A stretch of 11,230 nucleotides of DNA from Bacteroidota bacterium (GTDB taxonomy: Bacteria > Bacteroidota > Ignavibacteria > Ignavibacteriales > Ignavibacteriaceae), in contig JAJYSI010000057.1 of NCBI GenBank assembly GCA_021793635.1, positions 1 through 11,230 of the forward strand, written 5' to 3'. The translations under genes were made by a program, and so were the position numbers. Each line of letters opens with the position of its first letter. Positions within the stretch are counted from its first letter, which is position 1. Below, piece by piece: positions 1-7,072 of the stretch. Under the pieces are notes generated by a model, which was not told where the DNA came from, did no database searches, and saw nothing but the letters and a program-made list of their open reading frames with translations.

Positions 1-425
1 TTTATGTGATGCGTTTTATATTCAGAGTGAGAAGGATAACTGACGAAATAAAACTTAGCCGGTTGGTCAGGGTTTTTGCTAAAGAATTGAATATCCTTAG
101 TGCCTCTTCCTACGTAAAGACAATCTTTAAATTCCATAGAAAATTCTTTACCATCTAGCGTAACTTTACCTTCCGCACCAATGTTAATTATTCCAATCTC
201 GCGTCTTTCGGCAAAATAATCGGACGCCATTTCCTTTCTACTACTTTCCAATCTTAGCGCTTGATCTAATGGAACAGCCGATCCCACGATAGCTCTATCA
301 ACATCTGTATAAACCATTTCAATTTTTGAAGGAGTAAAAAGATTATCTATCAAAAAAGATTTACGCAGTTCCCCGGTAGTTTTATATTTATAGTCAATAT
401 GATCGGGTGTATATCGAACTTCCAT
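1..425 (-). CDS. kduI: 5-keto-4-deoxyuronate isomerase KduI (C-terminal half cut by window edge)
   Basis: KduI isomerises 5-keto-4-deoxyuronate (4-deoxy-L-threo-5-hexosulose uronate), the product of unsaturated uronates released by pectin or glycosaminoglycan lyases, to 2,5-diketo-3-deoxygluconate in the cytoplasm. KduD usually reduces that to KDG. The 141 visible residues begin at an ATG and align by eye with the N-terminal half of the roughly 278-residue family: MEVRYTPDHIDY, then MVYTDVDRAIVG (37-48), YFAERREIGIINIG (70-83), LYVGRG (103-108) and PAKFYFVSYPSH (122-133). The C-terminal cupin part with the metal-binding His/Glu residues lies beyond the left edge, so catalytic integrity cannot be judged. 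The Shine-Dalgarno is weak (AGTGAG). It lies 84 bp downstream of uxaE and is probably co-transcribed, feeding KDG into the kdgK/kdgA pair of the same locus. No kduD is in view. Confidence 0.93.
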   Translation of the reverse strand, partial: MEVRYTPDHIDYKYKTTGELRKSFLIDNLFTPSKIEMVYTDVDRAIVGSAVPLDQALRLESSRKEMASDYFAERREIGIINIGAEGKVTLDGKEFSMEFKDCLYVGRGTKDIQFFSKNPDQPAKFYFVSYPSHSEYKTHHI

Positions 426-453
426 ATTTATCTCACTTGTTTTACGTTATGAG

Positions 454-485
454 TAAACTTATTTCAAATTAAACAGGCAAACAAA
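454..485 (-). promoter_or_regulatory. Possible Bacteroidota-type promoter before kduI
   Basis: On the minus strand TTTG is followed after 20 nt by TAAGTTTA, ending 29 nt before the kduI ATG. This resembles the Bacteroidota housekeeping promoter (TTTG, 19-21 nt, TAnnTTTG) with one mismatch in the -7 element. The region is very A+T-rich, so a chance match is quite possible. If real, it would give kduI a promoter separate from the upstream genes. Confidence 0.22.
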
Positions 486-509
486 AAATATTTGTCCATT
501 ATTCCATTT

Positions 510-2075
510 TCAAATTTTATTCTTAAAAGGATTCATGTGCCGTTGAAAATGTTTAACAAGCACTGTGTAATGTAGCTCTTCGTTTTTAATTAGGCAATCA
601 TAAATTCTATCTCTGAAAATCAACTGTGACTTTTCATTTTTCTCAGTCAATACCCTTCCGTAAGTAACATGAAGCGCTTGTCTGACATCGTTTGATTCAA
701 ACAATTTTTCAAGTTCTTCATCCTTGTATTCGTTAGCAGGCTTTATCTTTTTCATATCTGCGGAGACATGATATGTTTTCTTTTCGGTTTCATACAGTCC
801 GGCGGCAAAATCCAGTATTTCTCTAAAAAGTTCCGGGTCTTTAATTGCAACGACTTTTAGAGCTTCCAGGTAACTTGTACCTGCAGTTTTTATATGAACA
901 AAACCTTCATTAATTTCTGCAACTGTATTATAAACTGTAAATTTGTCGCTTCCGGAATGAAAGCTAATTTTATAAAATTCAAAATATTTTGCAATAGCCA
1001 GGTGCTTTAAATATTCTTTCTTAAATACTTCGATATCACCTTTATAGTCGATTCCCTTTTCAAAATCTCCGACAAATCGTGGGGCAAGACTGACAAAATT
1101 TACATTTAATCGTTTTAATTCATTCACGATAAAAAAGTGTTCAAACGGAGTCGTGATTGTATCCGTTTCATCAATTGATACTTCAATCTCGTGGTCAAAG
1201 TGAGGATATACTTTGTCCAAATAATCGCAAATATTTTTTATGTGAATAAGCGCCCGGTTATATTTTAGACAAGCTTCAAGTATTTCATAAAGGGAAGGAG
1301 TTAAAGAGAATTCATTAGAGAAGATAAATTTTTTGCCCTCATACCTTGCAATTAAATTTGCGGATGAGTCTTGAAATTCATTCCATTGCAAATCTAAAAC
1401 TTTTTTCATCAAATCTATTTTTTTTATCGAGCTTACCCCATTCATAATGTAATCACTCGGATCAATTGTGAAAGTTCTATATCCAGCTTTTACCATCAAG
1501 TCAATATCTTTAGTGGTTTTTAGATGATCAGCATCGGCGCCAAAACCATCTTTATACCCCTCTTGAAATACTGCCCAAACGGCAGAATCAAGCACATCAT
1601 CGGGAGTGCGGTTTGTTCTTGACAATTCCCTAATCGACTGCTGCGCAAAAATTGGTTTGAAATTATATCCCTTAAGCGCCCTAATGTGACCGGCATTTGC
1701 CAAACCTAGCCGGTCTCCAAAGCCAAAAGAATTTTTTAAGCCAATTGGAATTGCGCGGGTATAAGGAAATAATTCCTGCAGGTTAACTACATTTTGATGA
1801 TTCATGAAACATCTTTTTATAGATAGCTTTTCACCAGTGAATATATTCTCCAATACTTCTCCGTCAAACCTTTCCTGGACATTTGCATCGGCAGAAGCAA
1901 TAACATAAAGAAACTTTCTGTCATCTTCCTTTCCGACAAAAAAGACGCTTCCGTTTTTTTCGTTTACTGATCTCGAATATATATAAACGTCAGCATGATT
2001 TTTTGAATGAAGTAGGCCGGTAAGTTCTTTTAACGTTTTATTAAAGATTTTTATTTCGGATGCTTCTGTATTCAT
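510..2075 (-). CDS. uxaE: Tagaturonate/fructuronate epimerase UxaE
   Basis: UxaE epimerises D-tagaturonate and D-fructuronate at C4, joining the galacturonate and glucuronate branches. The family was established with the Thermotoga enzyme and members are also known as hexuronate C4-epimerases. The 521-residue protein shows what I take to be family blocks: GFGDRLGLANAGHIRA (118-133), GADADHLK (179-186), SIDETDT (300-306), LAPRFVGDFEKGIDYKGD (330-347), SFHSGSDKF (371-379) and VHIKTAGTSYLEAL (393-406). The His/Asp/Glu residues in these blocks are likely metal and catalytic ligands (inference). There is no signal peptide, so it is cytosolic. The ATG follows an AAGGT motif about 10 nt upstream. 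It lies 56 bp after the transporter and 84 bp before kduI. Because UxaA and UxaB are encoded here and UxuA/UxuB are not, it probably runs from fructuronate to tagaturonate in this organism. Confidence 0.9.
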   Translation of the reverse strand: MNTEASEIKIFNKTLKELTGLLHSKNHADVYIYSRSVNEKNGSVFFVGKEDDRKFLYVIASADANVQERFDGEVLENIFTGEKLSIKRCFMNHQNVVNLQELFPYTRAIPIGLKNSFGFGDRLGLANAGHIRALKGYNFKPIFAQQSIRELSRTNRTPDDVLDSAVWAVFQEGYKDGFGADADHLKTTKDIDLMVKAGYRTFTIDPSDYIMNGVSSIKKIDLMKKVLDLQWNEFQDSSANLIARYEGKKFIFSNEFSLTPSLYEILEACLKYNRALIHIKNICDYLDKVYPHFDHEIEVSIDETDTITTPFEHFFIVNELKRLNVNFVSLAPRFVGDFEKGIDYKGDIEVFKKEYLKHLAIAKYFEFYKISFHSGSDKFTVYNTVAEINEGFVHIKTAGTSYLEALKVVAIKDPELFREILDFAAGLYETEKKTYHVSADMKKIKPANEYKDEELEKLFESNDVRQALHVTYGRVLTEKNEKSQLIFRDRIYDCLIKNEELHYTVLVKHFQRHMNPFKNKI

Positions 2076-2096
2076 TTTAGTTATACCTTATTAATT

Positions 2097-2123
2097 TAAG
2101 TTTGAAAATTACGAGCGAACTTA
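2097..2123. repeat. Short inverted repeat between transporter and uxaE
   Basis: TAAGTTTG (2097-2104) and CGAACTTA (2116-2123) flank an 11-nt loop. On the plus strand the eight pairs are complete with one G-U wobble; on the minus (mRNA) strand the same position is a C-A mismatch. No T-run follows on the minus strand, so it is not a convincing terminator of the transporter gene. It may be an mRNA-processing hairpin or chance. Confidence 0.3.
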
Positions 2124-2131
2124 GAAATAAA

Positions 2132-3436
2132 TTATATTTGAGCGCTTTCCATCTTTGGAGCCAGCATTTGGAAAATAAGCAAAGCTAACAGATAAACAGA
2201 GCCTGATATTATGAAAAGGATCATATAATTTCCTGTAATTTGTAGAATGAAACCTGCAGCGGTAGCAATAAACATACTTCCGATAGCGCCTGCCATTCCG
2301 CCTAGGCCAACAACAGAGCCAACGGCTTTTTTAGGAAACATATCCGAAGCTGTTGTAAATAAATTTGCCGACCATCCTTGATGAGACGCAGCAGCTAAGC
2401 CAATCAAACCTACTGCCCACCATTCAGGGACAACTGACGCAAATACTATTGGTACAATCAGGATAGCGCATATCAGCATAACCATCTTTCTTCCTTTGTT
2501 TATACTCCAACCTTTTTTAATAAATGCTCCAGATAGCCAACCCCCTCCTATGCTACCTATGCTCGTCATCGTATAAATTACTATCAACGGTAACCCCAGG
2601 TTGGCTAAATCAAGATGATATCTTTCATTCAAAAATTTGGGCAGCCAGTATAGGTAAAACCACCAGATAGGGTCAGTTAAAAATTTTGCGATAAAAAAAG
2701 CCCAGGTTTGTTTATACTTAAACAATTTCATCCATGGAATTTTTTCAGTTTGGACCTCGACTGGATCGCTTTGTATGAATGCTAATTCCTCTTTGCTAAC
2801 CTTTTTATGTTTCTCGGGGATTTCATAAAGCCAAACCCAAAGCACTATCCAGATAAACCCAAGGAGTCCAGTGAAAATAAATGCTTCCTGCCAACCCCAG
2901 GTTAACGTAATCCATGGCACTACAAGAGGGGCGACAACTGCTCCAATGTTAGCGCCCGAATTGAATAGCCCGGTTGCAAAAGCCCTTTCCTTTTTAGGGA
3001 ACCATTCAGCGGTTGCTTTTATAGCTGCTGGGAAATTTCCTGATTCTCCTATTCCTAAAGCAAATCTTGCTAGCCCAAAGCCAAATACGGTTTTAACAAG
3101 TGCATGCCCCATAGCTGCAATACTCCAAATAAAAATGGATATACTATAACCGATTTTTGTACCGATTTTGTCAATAAATCTTCCAACGAACAGAAGACCA
3201 AGGGCATAAGCAGCGGAAAATGCGGTAACAATATATCCGTAATCAAGTTCATTCCAGCCGATATCTTTTTGAAGAACAGGAGCCAATATTCCGAGCACCT
3301 GTCTATCTATGTAGTTAATTGTTGTAGCAAAAAAAAGCAAACCACAAATCGTCCATCGATAAGCTCTTACTTTTGTTTTTGCATTTGGATTTTCGATGTT
3401 CAATACTGTCTCTTCCTTGGATGAATTTGTGCTCAT
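2132..3436 (-). CDS. exuT: MFS hexuronate transporter, ExuT-like (ACS family)
   Basis: This is a 434-residue major facilitator protein that most likely imports galacturonate and glucuronate by proton symport across the inner membrane. About twelve hydrophobic segments are visible, split by a hydrophilic central loop near 205-243. Family landmarks are NYIDRQVLG (41-49), the loop 2-3 motif GRFIDKIGTK (85-94), GESGNFPAAIKATAEWFP (130-147), TDPIWWFYLYWLPKFL (254-269) and HQGWSANLFTTASDMFP (352-368). They match the anion:cation symporter layout of E. coli ExuT, such as GTKIGYA, the KASSEWFPAKER block and HQALSGAL. A polar N-terminal tail of about 25 residues precedes TM1. The start is set by AAAGAGG just upstream of the ATG. 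Its position among uxa and kdg genes makes hexuronate the best substrate, but sequence alone does not exclude related sugar acids. A 225-bp gap separates it from kdgK, so it may have its own promoter. Confidence 0.88.
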   Translation of the reverse strand: MSTNSSKEETVLNIENPNAKTKVRAYRWTICGLLFFATTINYIDRQVLGILAPVLQKDIGWNELDYGYIVTAFSAAYALGLLFVGRFIDKIGTKIGYSISIFIWSIAAMGHALVKTVFGFGLARFALGIGESGNFPAAIKATAEWFPKKERAFATGLFNSGANIGAVVAPLVVPWITLTWGWQEAFIFTGLLGFIWIVLWVWLYEIPEKHKKVSKEELAFIQSDPVEVQTEKIPWMKLFKYKQTWAFFIAKFLTDPIWWFYLYWLPKFLNERYHLDLANLGLPLIVIYTMTSIGSIGGGWLSGAFIKKGWSINKGRKMVMLICAILIVPIVFASVVPEWWAVGLIGLAAASHQGWSANLFTTASDMFPKKAVGSVVGLGGMAGAIGSMFIATAAGFILQITGNYMILFIISGSVYLLALLIFQMLAPKMESAQI

Positions 3437-3440
3437 TATT

Positions 3441-3447
3441 CCTCTTT
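3441..3447 (-). promoter_or_regulatory. Shine-Dalgarno of the transporter gene
   Basis: On the minus strand AAAGAGG lies 4 nt before the ATG at 3436. It supports that start and shows that canonical ribosome binding sites are used in this genome. Confidence 0.7.
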
Positions 3448-3482
3448 CAATTTATGTGAATATTTTTATTTTTTTTGATAAC

Positions 3483-3560
3483 ATCAAATCTGTAGAAATA
3501 AACTCTACGGGCCAAGACCCTGTTCCGGATGCACTGCTTGATGAAGCATCAGGCTTTGAT
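3483..3560 (+). other. Unidentified 78-bp multi-helix element in the kdgK/transporter gap
   Basis: The 225-bp gap 3437-3661 has a G+C-richer core that folds as nested helices on the plus strand. An outer stem ATCAAA (3483-3488) pairs with TTTGAT (3555-3560). Inside it, CTGTAGA (3490-3496) pairs with TCTACGG (3504-3510) around a 7-nt loop, and GCTTGATG (3536-3543) pairs with CATCAGGC (3547-3554) around AAG. The two inner hairpins each contain one T-G pair on the plus strand that is C-A on the minus strand, so pairing favours a plus-strand RNA, antisense to the operon. The helices abut with 0-1 nt, joined by a 25-nt linker (3511-3535). A second TTTGAT (3474-3479) can pair with ATCAAA instead, giving an alternative fold. 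I do not recognise an RNA family. It could be an intergenic repeat, a small RNA, or a remnant coding fragment. Confidence 0.45.
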
Positions 3561-3661
3561 TTCTGAACATGATTATTTGAGGTGATTTAATAACTTAAAT
3601 GATGAGATTCTTTTCGAGATGGATAAAATTCGCTAATAATATAATTGAGCTACAGTTACCT

Positions 3662-4696
3662 TTATCTTTCCACCCTTCCTGAGCCACCGCCTTTGGAAAG
3701 TTTTTCGACTTCATCGATCGAAACCAGATTAAAATCACCCGGAATGGTTTGCTTTAGACAGGATGCTGCGACTGCAAATTCAAGAGCTTCTTTGGAGTCG
3801 GTTTTATTAAGTAACCCGTAAATTAATCCGCTTGCAAATGAATCTCCACCGCCAACTCTATCTACTATTTGCACATCATATCTTTTTGAACGGTAGGGTT
3901 GCACACAATCTTTTTCATCGTGAAGCAAGGCACTCCATCCGTTTCTCGAAGCTGAAAAACTTTCTCTTAACGTTATGGCAACGGACTTAAAATTAAATTT
4001 CGTTTTTAATTGTTTTGCTAATTCAAAGTATCCTTTTTCATCAAGCTCTGCGCTTTCAACATTTGTTACTCCAGCCTTAAAACCAAGGCTTTTTTCTGCA
4101 TCTTCTTCATTAGCAATACAAACATCAACGTACTCCATTAGCGGAATCATTACTGATTGTGCTTCTTTGGTAGTCCATAATTTTGCCCGGTAATTTAAAT
4201 CGGCACTTATTATGACTCCATTTTTCTTAGCAACTTTGCATGCGGTAATCAAACTCTCTTGAGATTCTTTTCCCAAAGCGGGAGTTATACCAGTCCAGTG
4301 AAACCATTTTGTATTTTTAAATACCTCTTCCCAGTTAAGCTCATTATTCTTTAGTGTTGTAACCGCAGAGCCTGATCTATCATAAATAACTTTTGAAGCT
4401 CTTTGACTTGCACCGGTCTCAAGAAAATAAATTCCAACTCTATCTCCGCCTCTAACAATATAATCATCCTTCACACCAAAACGTCTCAAGCTGTTAACCG
4501 CGGCTTGCCCTATTTCATGCTTCGGTAATTTTGAAACGAAATAACTCTCAAATCCGTAATTTGATAATGCAACCGCCACATTAGCTTCTCCTCCTCCGTA
4601 ATTTGCATCGAAGTTTTGCGACTGCACAAACCGGCTGAATCCCGGAGTTGAAAGTCTAAGCATTATTTCGCCCATTGTTACTACCTTAGAAGACAT
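3662..4696 (-). CDS. kdgK: 2-keto-3-deoxygluconate kinase (PfkB family)
   Basis: KdgK phosphorylates KDG, the product of UxaA, with ATP to give KDPG for the adjacent KdgA. The 344-residue protein has PfkB/ribokinase marks: the N-terminal [15 protein letters not shown] (34-48), [10 protein letters not shown] (165-174), and the signature [16 protein letters not shown] (279-294), which includes the GxGD anion hole and catalytic base Asp285. The tail ends [10 protein letters not shown] place the start at the ATG at 4696, not at the in-frame ATG 54 bp upstream. AAAAGGA lies 9 nt before it, and the protein then begins [15 protein letters not shown] as family members do, while the extra residues ([18 protein letters not shown]) read as translated leader. 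It follows kdgA after a 138-bp gap. PfkB specificity is hard to read from sequence; KDG is inferred from sequence style plus context. Confidence 0.9.
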   Translation of the reverse strand: MSSKVVTMGEIMLRLSTPGFSRFVQSQNFDANYGGGEANVAVALSNYGFESYFVSKLPKHEIGQAAVNSLRRFGVKDDYIVRGGDRVGIYFLETGASQRASKVIYDRSGSAVTTLKNNELNWEEVFKNTKWFHWTGITPALGKESQESLITACKVAKKNGVIISADLNYRAKLWTTKEAQSVMIPLMEYVDVCIANEEDAEKSLGFKAGVTNVESAELDEKGYFELAKQLKTKFNFKSVAITLRESFSASRNGWSALLHDEKDCVQPYRSKRYDVQIVDRVGGGDSFASGLIYGLLNKTDSKEALEFAVAASCLKQTIPGDFNLVSIDEVEKLSKGGGSGRVER

Positions 4697-4705
4697 TTTA
4701 TTTTT

Positions 4706-4712
4706 TCCTTTT
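4706..4712 (-). promoter_or_regulatory. Shine-Dalgarno deciding the kdgK start
   Basis: AAAAGGA on the minus strand ends 9 nt before the ATG at 4696. The upstream in-frame ATG at 4750 has no comparable motif, so this site supports the shorter kdgK. Confidence 0.65.
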
Positions 4713-4751
4713 AAATATTCTCTTTTTTGTAAATAATTGATGTTATTCAAA

Positions 4752-4783
4752 AACTTTGGAGTTTTGGAGTAATGGAATATTGG
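4752..4783. repeat. Four tandem degenerate octamers in the kdgA/kdgK gap
   Basis: Four 8-bp units sit head to tail on the plus strand: AACTTTGG (4752-4759), AGTTTTGG (4760-4767), AGTAATGG (4768-4775) and AATATTGG (4776-4783). Each starts with A and ends with GG at fixed phase (consensus roughly ANTWWTGG). The 138-bp gap is otherwise A+T-rich and non-coding. Function is unknown; it resembles a short degenerate microsatellite of the kind scattered between genes in some genomes. Confidence 0.6.
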
Positions 4784-4814
4784 TATAAAATATTGCGATC
4801 AACCGAAATATTCC
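4774..4814. repeat. 8-bp inverted repeat in the kdgA/kdgK gap
   Basis: GGAATATT (4774-4781) and AATATTCC (4807-4814) are perfect inverted copies separated by 25 nt. The left arm overlaps the last octamers of the tandem array. AATATT occurs a third time between the arms, so the A+T bias may explain part of it. There is no T-run in the right place for an intrinsic terminator. It could be an mRNA-stabilising hairpin between kdgA and kdgK, or chance. Confidence 0.35.
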
Positions 4815-4834
4815 TATACGTGTAAAAGATAATT

Positions 4835-5488
4835 TTAATTTAACTCTGCTTTAGCTTTGTTTATGCTTTCCATTAATAATATTGCATTTTCCGTCAGTGT
4901 TTTATAGTCTCCAGAAGCAATCGCTTTTTTATCAAGCAGCGCAGTGCCAACACCCACGGCGCAAGCGCCTGCTTTTAGCCAATCACCTGCATTTGTTAGA
5001 CTGACTCCGCCTGTCGGCATTAACTTTAAATGCGGCATGGGCGCTAGTACACCTTTGAAGAATGCCATACCAACTACATCTGCCGGAAATACTTTGACTA
5101 TATCAGCGCCTGCTTCATAAGCAGTTTGAATTTCCGTCGGAGTAAATGCTCCCGGCATCGCAGGAATATTATTCCTATGCGCAGTCTCAATAATTTCTTT
5201 TTTGAAGATTGGACTTACAACATATTTTGCACCTGCGTCAATTGCTTTTTGTGCAGTCTCAGAATCTAGTACCGAGCCAACTCCGATTTGCATGTAACTT
5301 CCAATTTGTTTGCTGGCTTCTTCAATCATTTTAATCGCATTTGGTACTGTCATTGTTATTTCAATTGCTGAAACTCCTCCGGCATAAATTGCTTCTGATA
5401 CCTTTATTAATTTTGTAGGATCAGTTAACCTAACAACGGCAACTGCTGATACTTTAATTAGAGTGTCTACTATTTCTTGTCTCTTCAT
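4835..5488 (-). CDS. kdgA: KDPG aldolase (2-dehydro-3-deoxy-phosphogluconate aldolase)
   Basis: This class I aldolase cleaves 2-keto-3-deoxy-6-phosphogluconate to pyruvate and glyceraldehyde-3-phosphate, the last step of the pathway encoded here. The 217 residues match the usual length of the Eda/KdgA TIM-barrel family. Visible landmarks are AVVRL (17-21), AIEITMTVP (41-49) with the catalytic Glu43, GVGSVL (69-74), the Schiff-base segment VKVFPADVVG (131-140) with Lys132, and the phosphate-binding PTGGVSL (158-164). Family members usually have Thr in GAGT(V/I); Ser72 replaces it here, a conservative change. The start ATG follows AAAGAGA. It lies only 27 bp after uxaB, the tightest junction in the locus, so the two are very likely co-transcribed. 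KdgA may also accept 2-keto-4-hydroxyglutarate, as E. coli Eda does. Confidence 0.95.
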   Translation of the reverse strand: MKRQEIVDTLIKVSAVAVVRLTDPTKLIKVSEAIYAGGVSAIEITMTVPNAIKMIEEASKQIGSYMQIGVGSVLDSETAQKAIDAGAKYVVSPIFKKEIIETAHRNNIPAMPGAFTPTEIQTAYEAGADIVKVFPADVVGMAFFKGVLAPMPHLKLMPTGGVSLTNAGDWLKAGACAVGVGTALLDKKAIASGDYKTLTENAILLMESINKAKAELN

Positions 5489-5515
5489 TTTTTCTCTTTA
5501 TAATTTTACTAATTT

Positions 5516-7024
5516 TTACTCTATTGCTCTTGCATTTAATAATTCTTCAATTGCAGGCTTCATTCCAAGACTGTCAATTGACTTGTAATAATATGAAACT
5601 ATTTCCGTTAAACCGTCTATCTTGTTCAGATCCAAATTCCAAAAATTCACATTGCCAAGGACCGACTTCACGACAGTGTCATAGTCATCAAGGTTTTCTA
5701 AACCCCTAAAGAATTTCATTACTTCTTCGTCATCTTTCAATGTGAATTCCCTTGAGCCATTTTGCGGCAGTTTATTCAAACTGTAACCTCGATAAAACCA
5801 AATCAGCGAAGCAAGTGAAAATGAAAGCGCTTCAGGTACATATTTATTCATTTCAAAATATTCCAATATTGAAGGAAGTACTCGTACTTTAAATTTCGAA
5901 ATTGAATTTAATGTTATACTAATCAAATAATGTTTTATAAACGGATTTTGAAATCTTTCTATAATCTCTTGAGCAAAATCCAATTTCTTTTCTTCAGGAA
6001 AATCAAGCGTTGGTAATATTTCCTTGAATAAACCTTCTGCTATATAATTTCCAATAACTCTATCTTCCACACTTTGTTGCACTGTGTCATTGCCTGATAA
6101 GAATGAAGGAATTGTAAACATTGTGTGAGCGCCGTTTAATATTCTTACCTTTAGGTTTCTGTACGGCTGAATATCATCCGTCCAAACAACATTTAGCCCT
6201 GCTTGAATAAACGGTAATTCTTCACTCGCTATTCTATTTCCCTGAATTACCCATAGATGAAATATTTCAGCTGAAACGATTATATTATCTTCATAACCAA
6301 ATTTTTTCGTTAAGCTTTCAATTTCATCTTTCGGATATCCGGGAACAATTCTGTCAACAAGTGTATTGTAAAAATAATTACTTTCTTGAATCCATCTTAT
6401 AAATTTACTGTCCAACTTCCAATCTAAGGCGTGCTGCAGAATGTATTGATGTAGCGTATCCCCGTTGTCTTTAATCAATTCACAAGGAATAATAATCATT
6501 CCTTTATCTTTAGCGCCTTCAAATTTCTTATATCTCTCGTATAAAAAAGCGGCTACTTTTGCAGGAAATGTATCCGGGCATTCCCCTTCCGGAAAAGGAA
6601 TTTTTGAATAGGATATCCCTGCTTCAGTAGTATTAGATACTATTACGCGCATGTCGGGATTTGAAGCGCATTTCAGAAATTCATTCCAGTTAGTATAAGG
6701 ATTTATTCCTCTGCTCACCGATGTTATTATCTCGGTCTTTTCAATCTGCTTTCCGTTTTGTATTCCTCTAAGAAGAAGTGTGTATAGTCCGTCTTGCTTA
6801 TTAATATCATCTATCATTCCCCCTTTTAGCGGCTGAACTATAACTACTTTCCCGTTAAAGAGTCCTTTTTTATTCAATCCGTTAAAATGCCAATCAACAA
6901 AGGCTCTTAAAAAATTACCCTCGCCAAATTGCAATACGCGCTCCGGCATCTCATCATGTGGACCAATTACGATGTTATTATTTAATATTGTATTTGATTC
7001 TATTAGTTTTTTATTTAGCAGCAT
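5516..7024 (-). CDS. uxaB: Tagaturonate reductase (altronate oxidoreductase) UxaB
   Basis: UxaB reduces D-tagaturonate to D-altronate with NADH in the cytoplasm. The 502 residues match the polyol/mannitol dehydrogenase superfamily. The N-terminal Rossmann segment is RVLQFGEGNFLRAFVDW (29-45), followed by SNTTEAGI (130-137), IPCELIKDNGD (179-189), VDRIVPGYP (223-231) and the catalytic helix LKVRILNGAHT (291-301), whose Lys292 and His300 fit the family's active-site pattern. The QFGEGNFLRAF signature and tagaturonate-specific length separate it from UxuB (fructuronate reductase), which I judge less likely, also because uxaA is adjacent. The Shine-Dalgarno is weak (CGGAT). It starts 48 bp after uxaA and ends 27 bp before kdgA. 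Confidence 0.93.
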   Translation of the reverse strand: MLLNKKLIESNTILNNNIVIGPHDEMPERVLQFGEGNFLRAFVDWHFNGLNKKGLFNGKVVIVQPLKGGMIDDINKQDGLYTLLLRGIQNGKQIEKTEIITSVSRGINPYTNWNEFLKCASNPDMRVIVSNTTEAGISYSKIPFPEGECPDTFPAKVAAFLYERYKKFEGAKDKGMIIIPCELIKDNGDTLHQYILQHALDWKLDSKFIRWIQESNYFYNTLVDRIVPGYPKDEIESLTKKFGYEDNIIVSAEIFHLWVIQGNRIASEELPFIQAGLNVVWTDDIQPYRNLKVRILNGAHTMFTIPSFLSGNDTVQQSVEDRVIGNYIAEGLFKEILPTLDFPEEKKLDFAQEIIERFQNPFIKHYLISITLNSISKFKVRVLPSILEYFEMNKYVPEALSFSLASLIWFYRGYSLNKLPQNGSREFTLKDDEEVMKFFRGLENLDDYDTVVKSVLGNVNFWNLDLNKIDGLTEIVSYYYKSIDSLGMKPAIEELLNARAIE

Positions 7025-7072
7025 TTATCCGTCTGTACTTTTTGAAGTGAATTAAATTTAGGTTGGCAAGAG

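Noticed and set aside
486..500. ACAAA/TTTGT inverted pair after uxaE as a terminator.
   Set aside because: It is five A/T-rich base pairs without a stable stem, and co-transcription with kduI is more likely.
2871..3424. Plus-strand open frames opposite the transporter gene.
   Set aside because: They are antisense to a clear MFS gene, lack recognisable protein features, and arise from its codon structure.
3437..3661. Integron attC site or tRNA in the kdgK/transporter gap.
   Set aside because: There are no GTTRRRY/RYYYAAC core sites and no cloverleaf or T-loop motif; the helices do not fit either class.
4697..4750. A longer kdgK beginning at the upstream ATG (18 extra residues).
   Set aside because: The extra residues are Lys/Asn/Tyr-rich leader-like sequence, and the strong ribosome binding site AAAAGGA lies inside that extension, pointing to the ATG at 4696.
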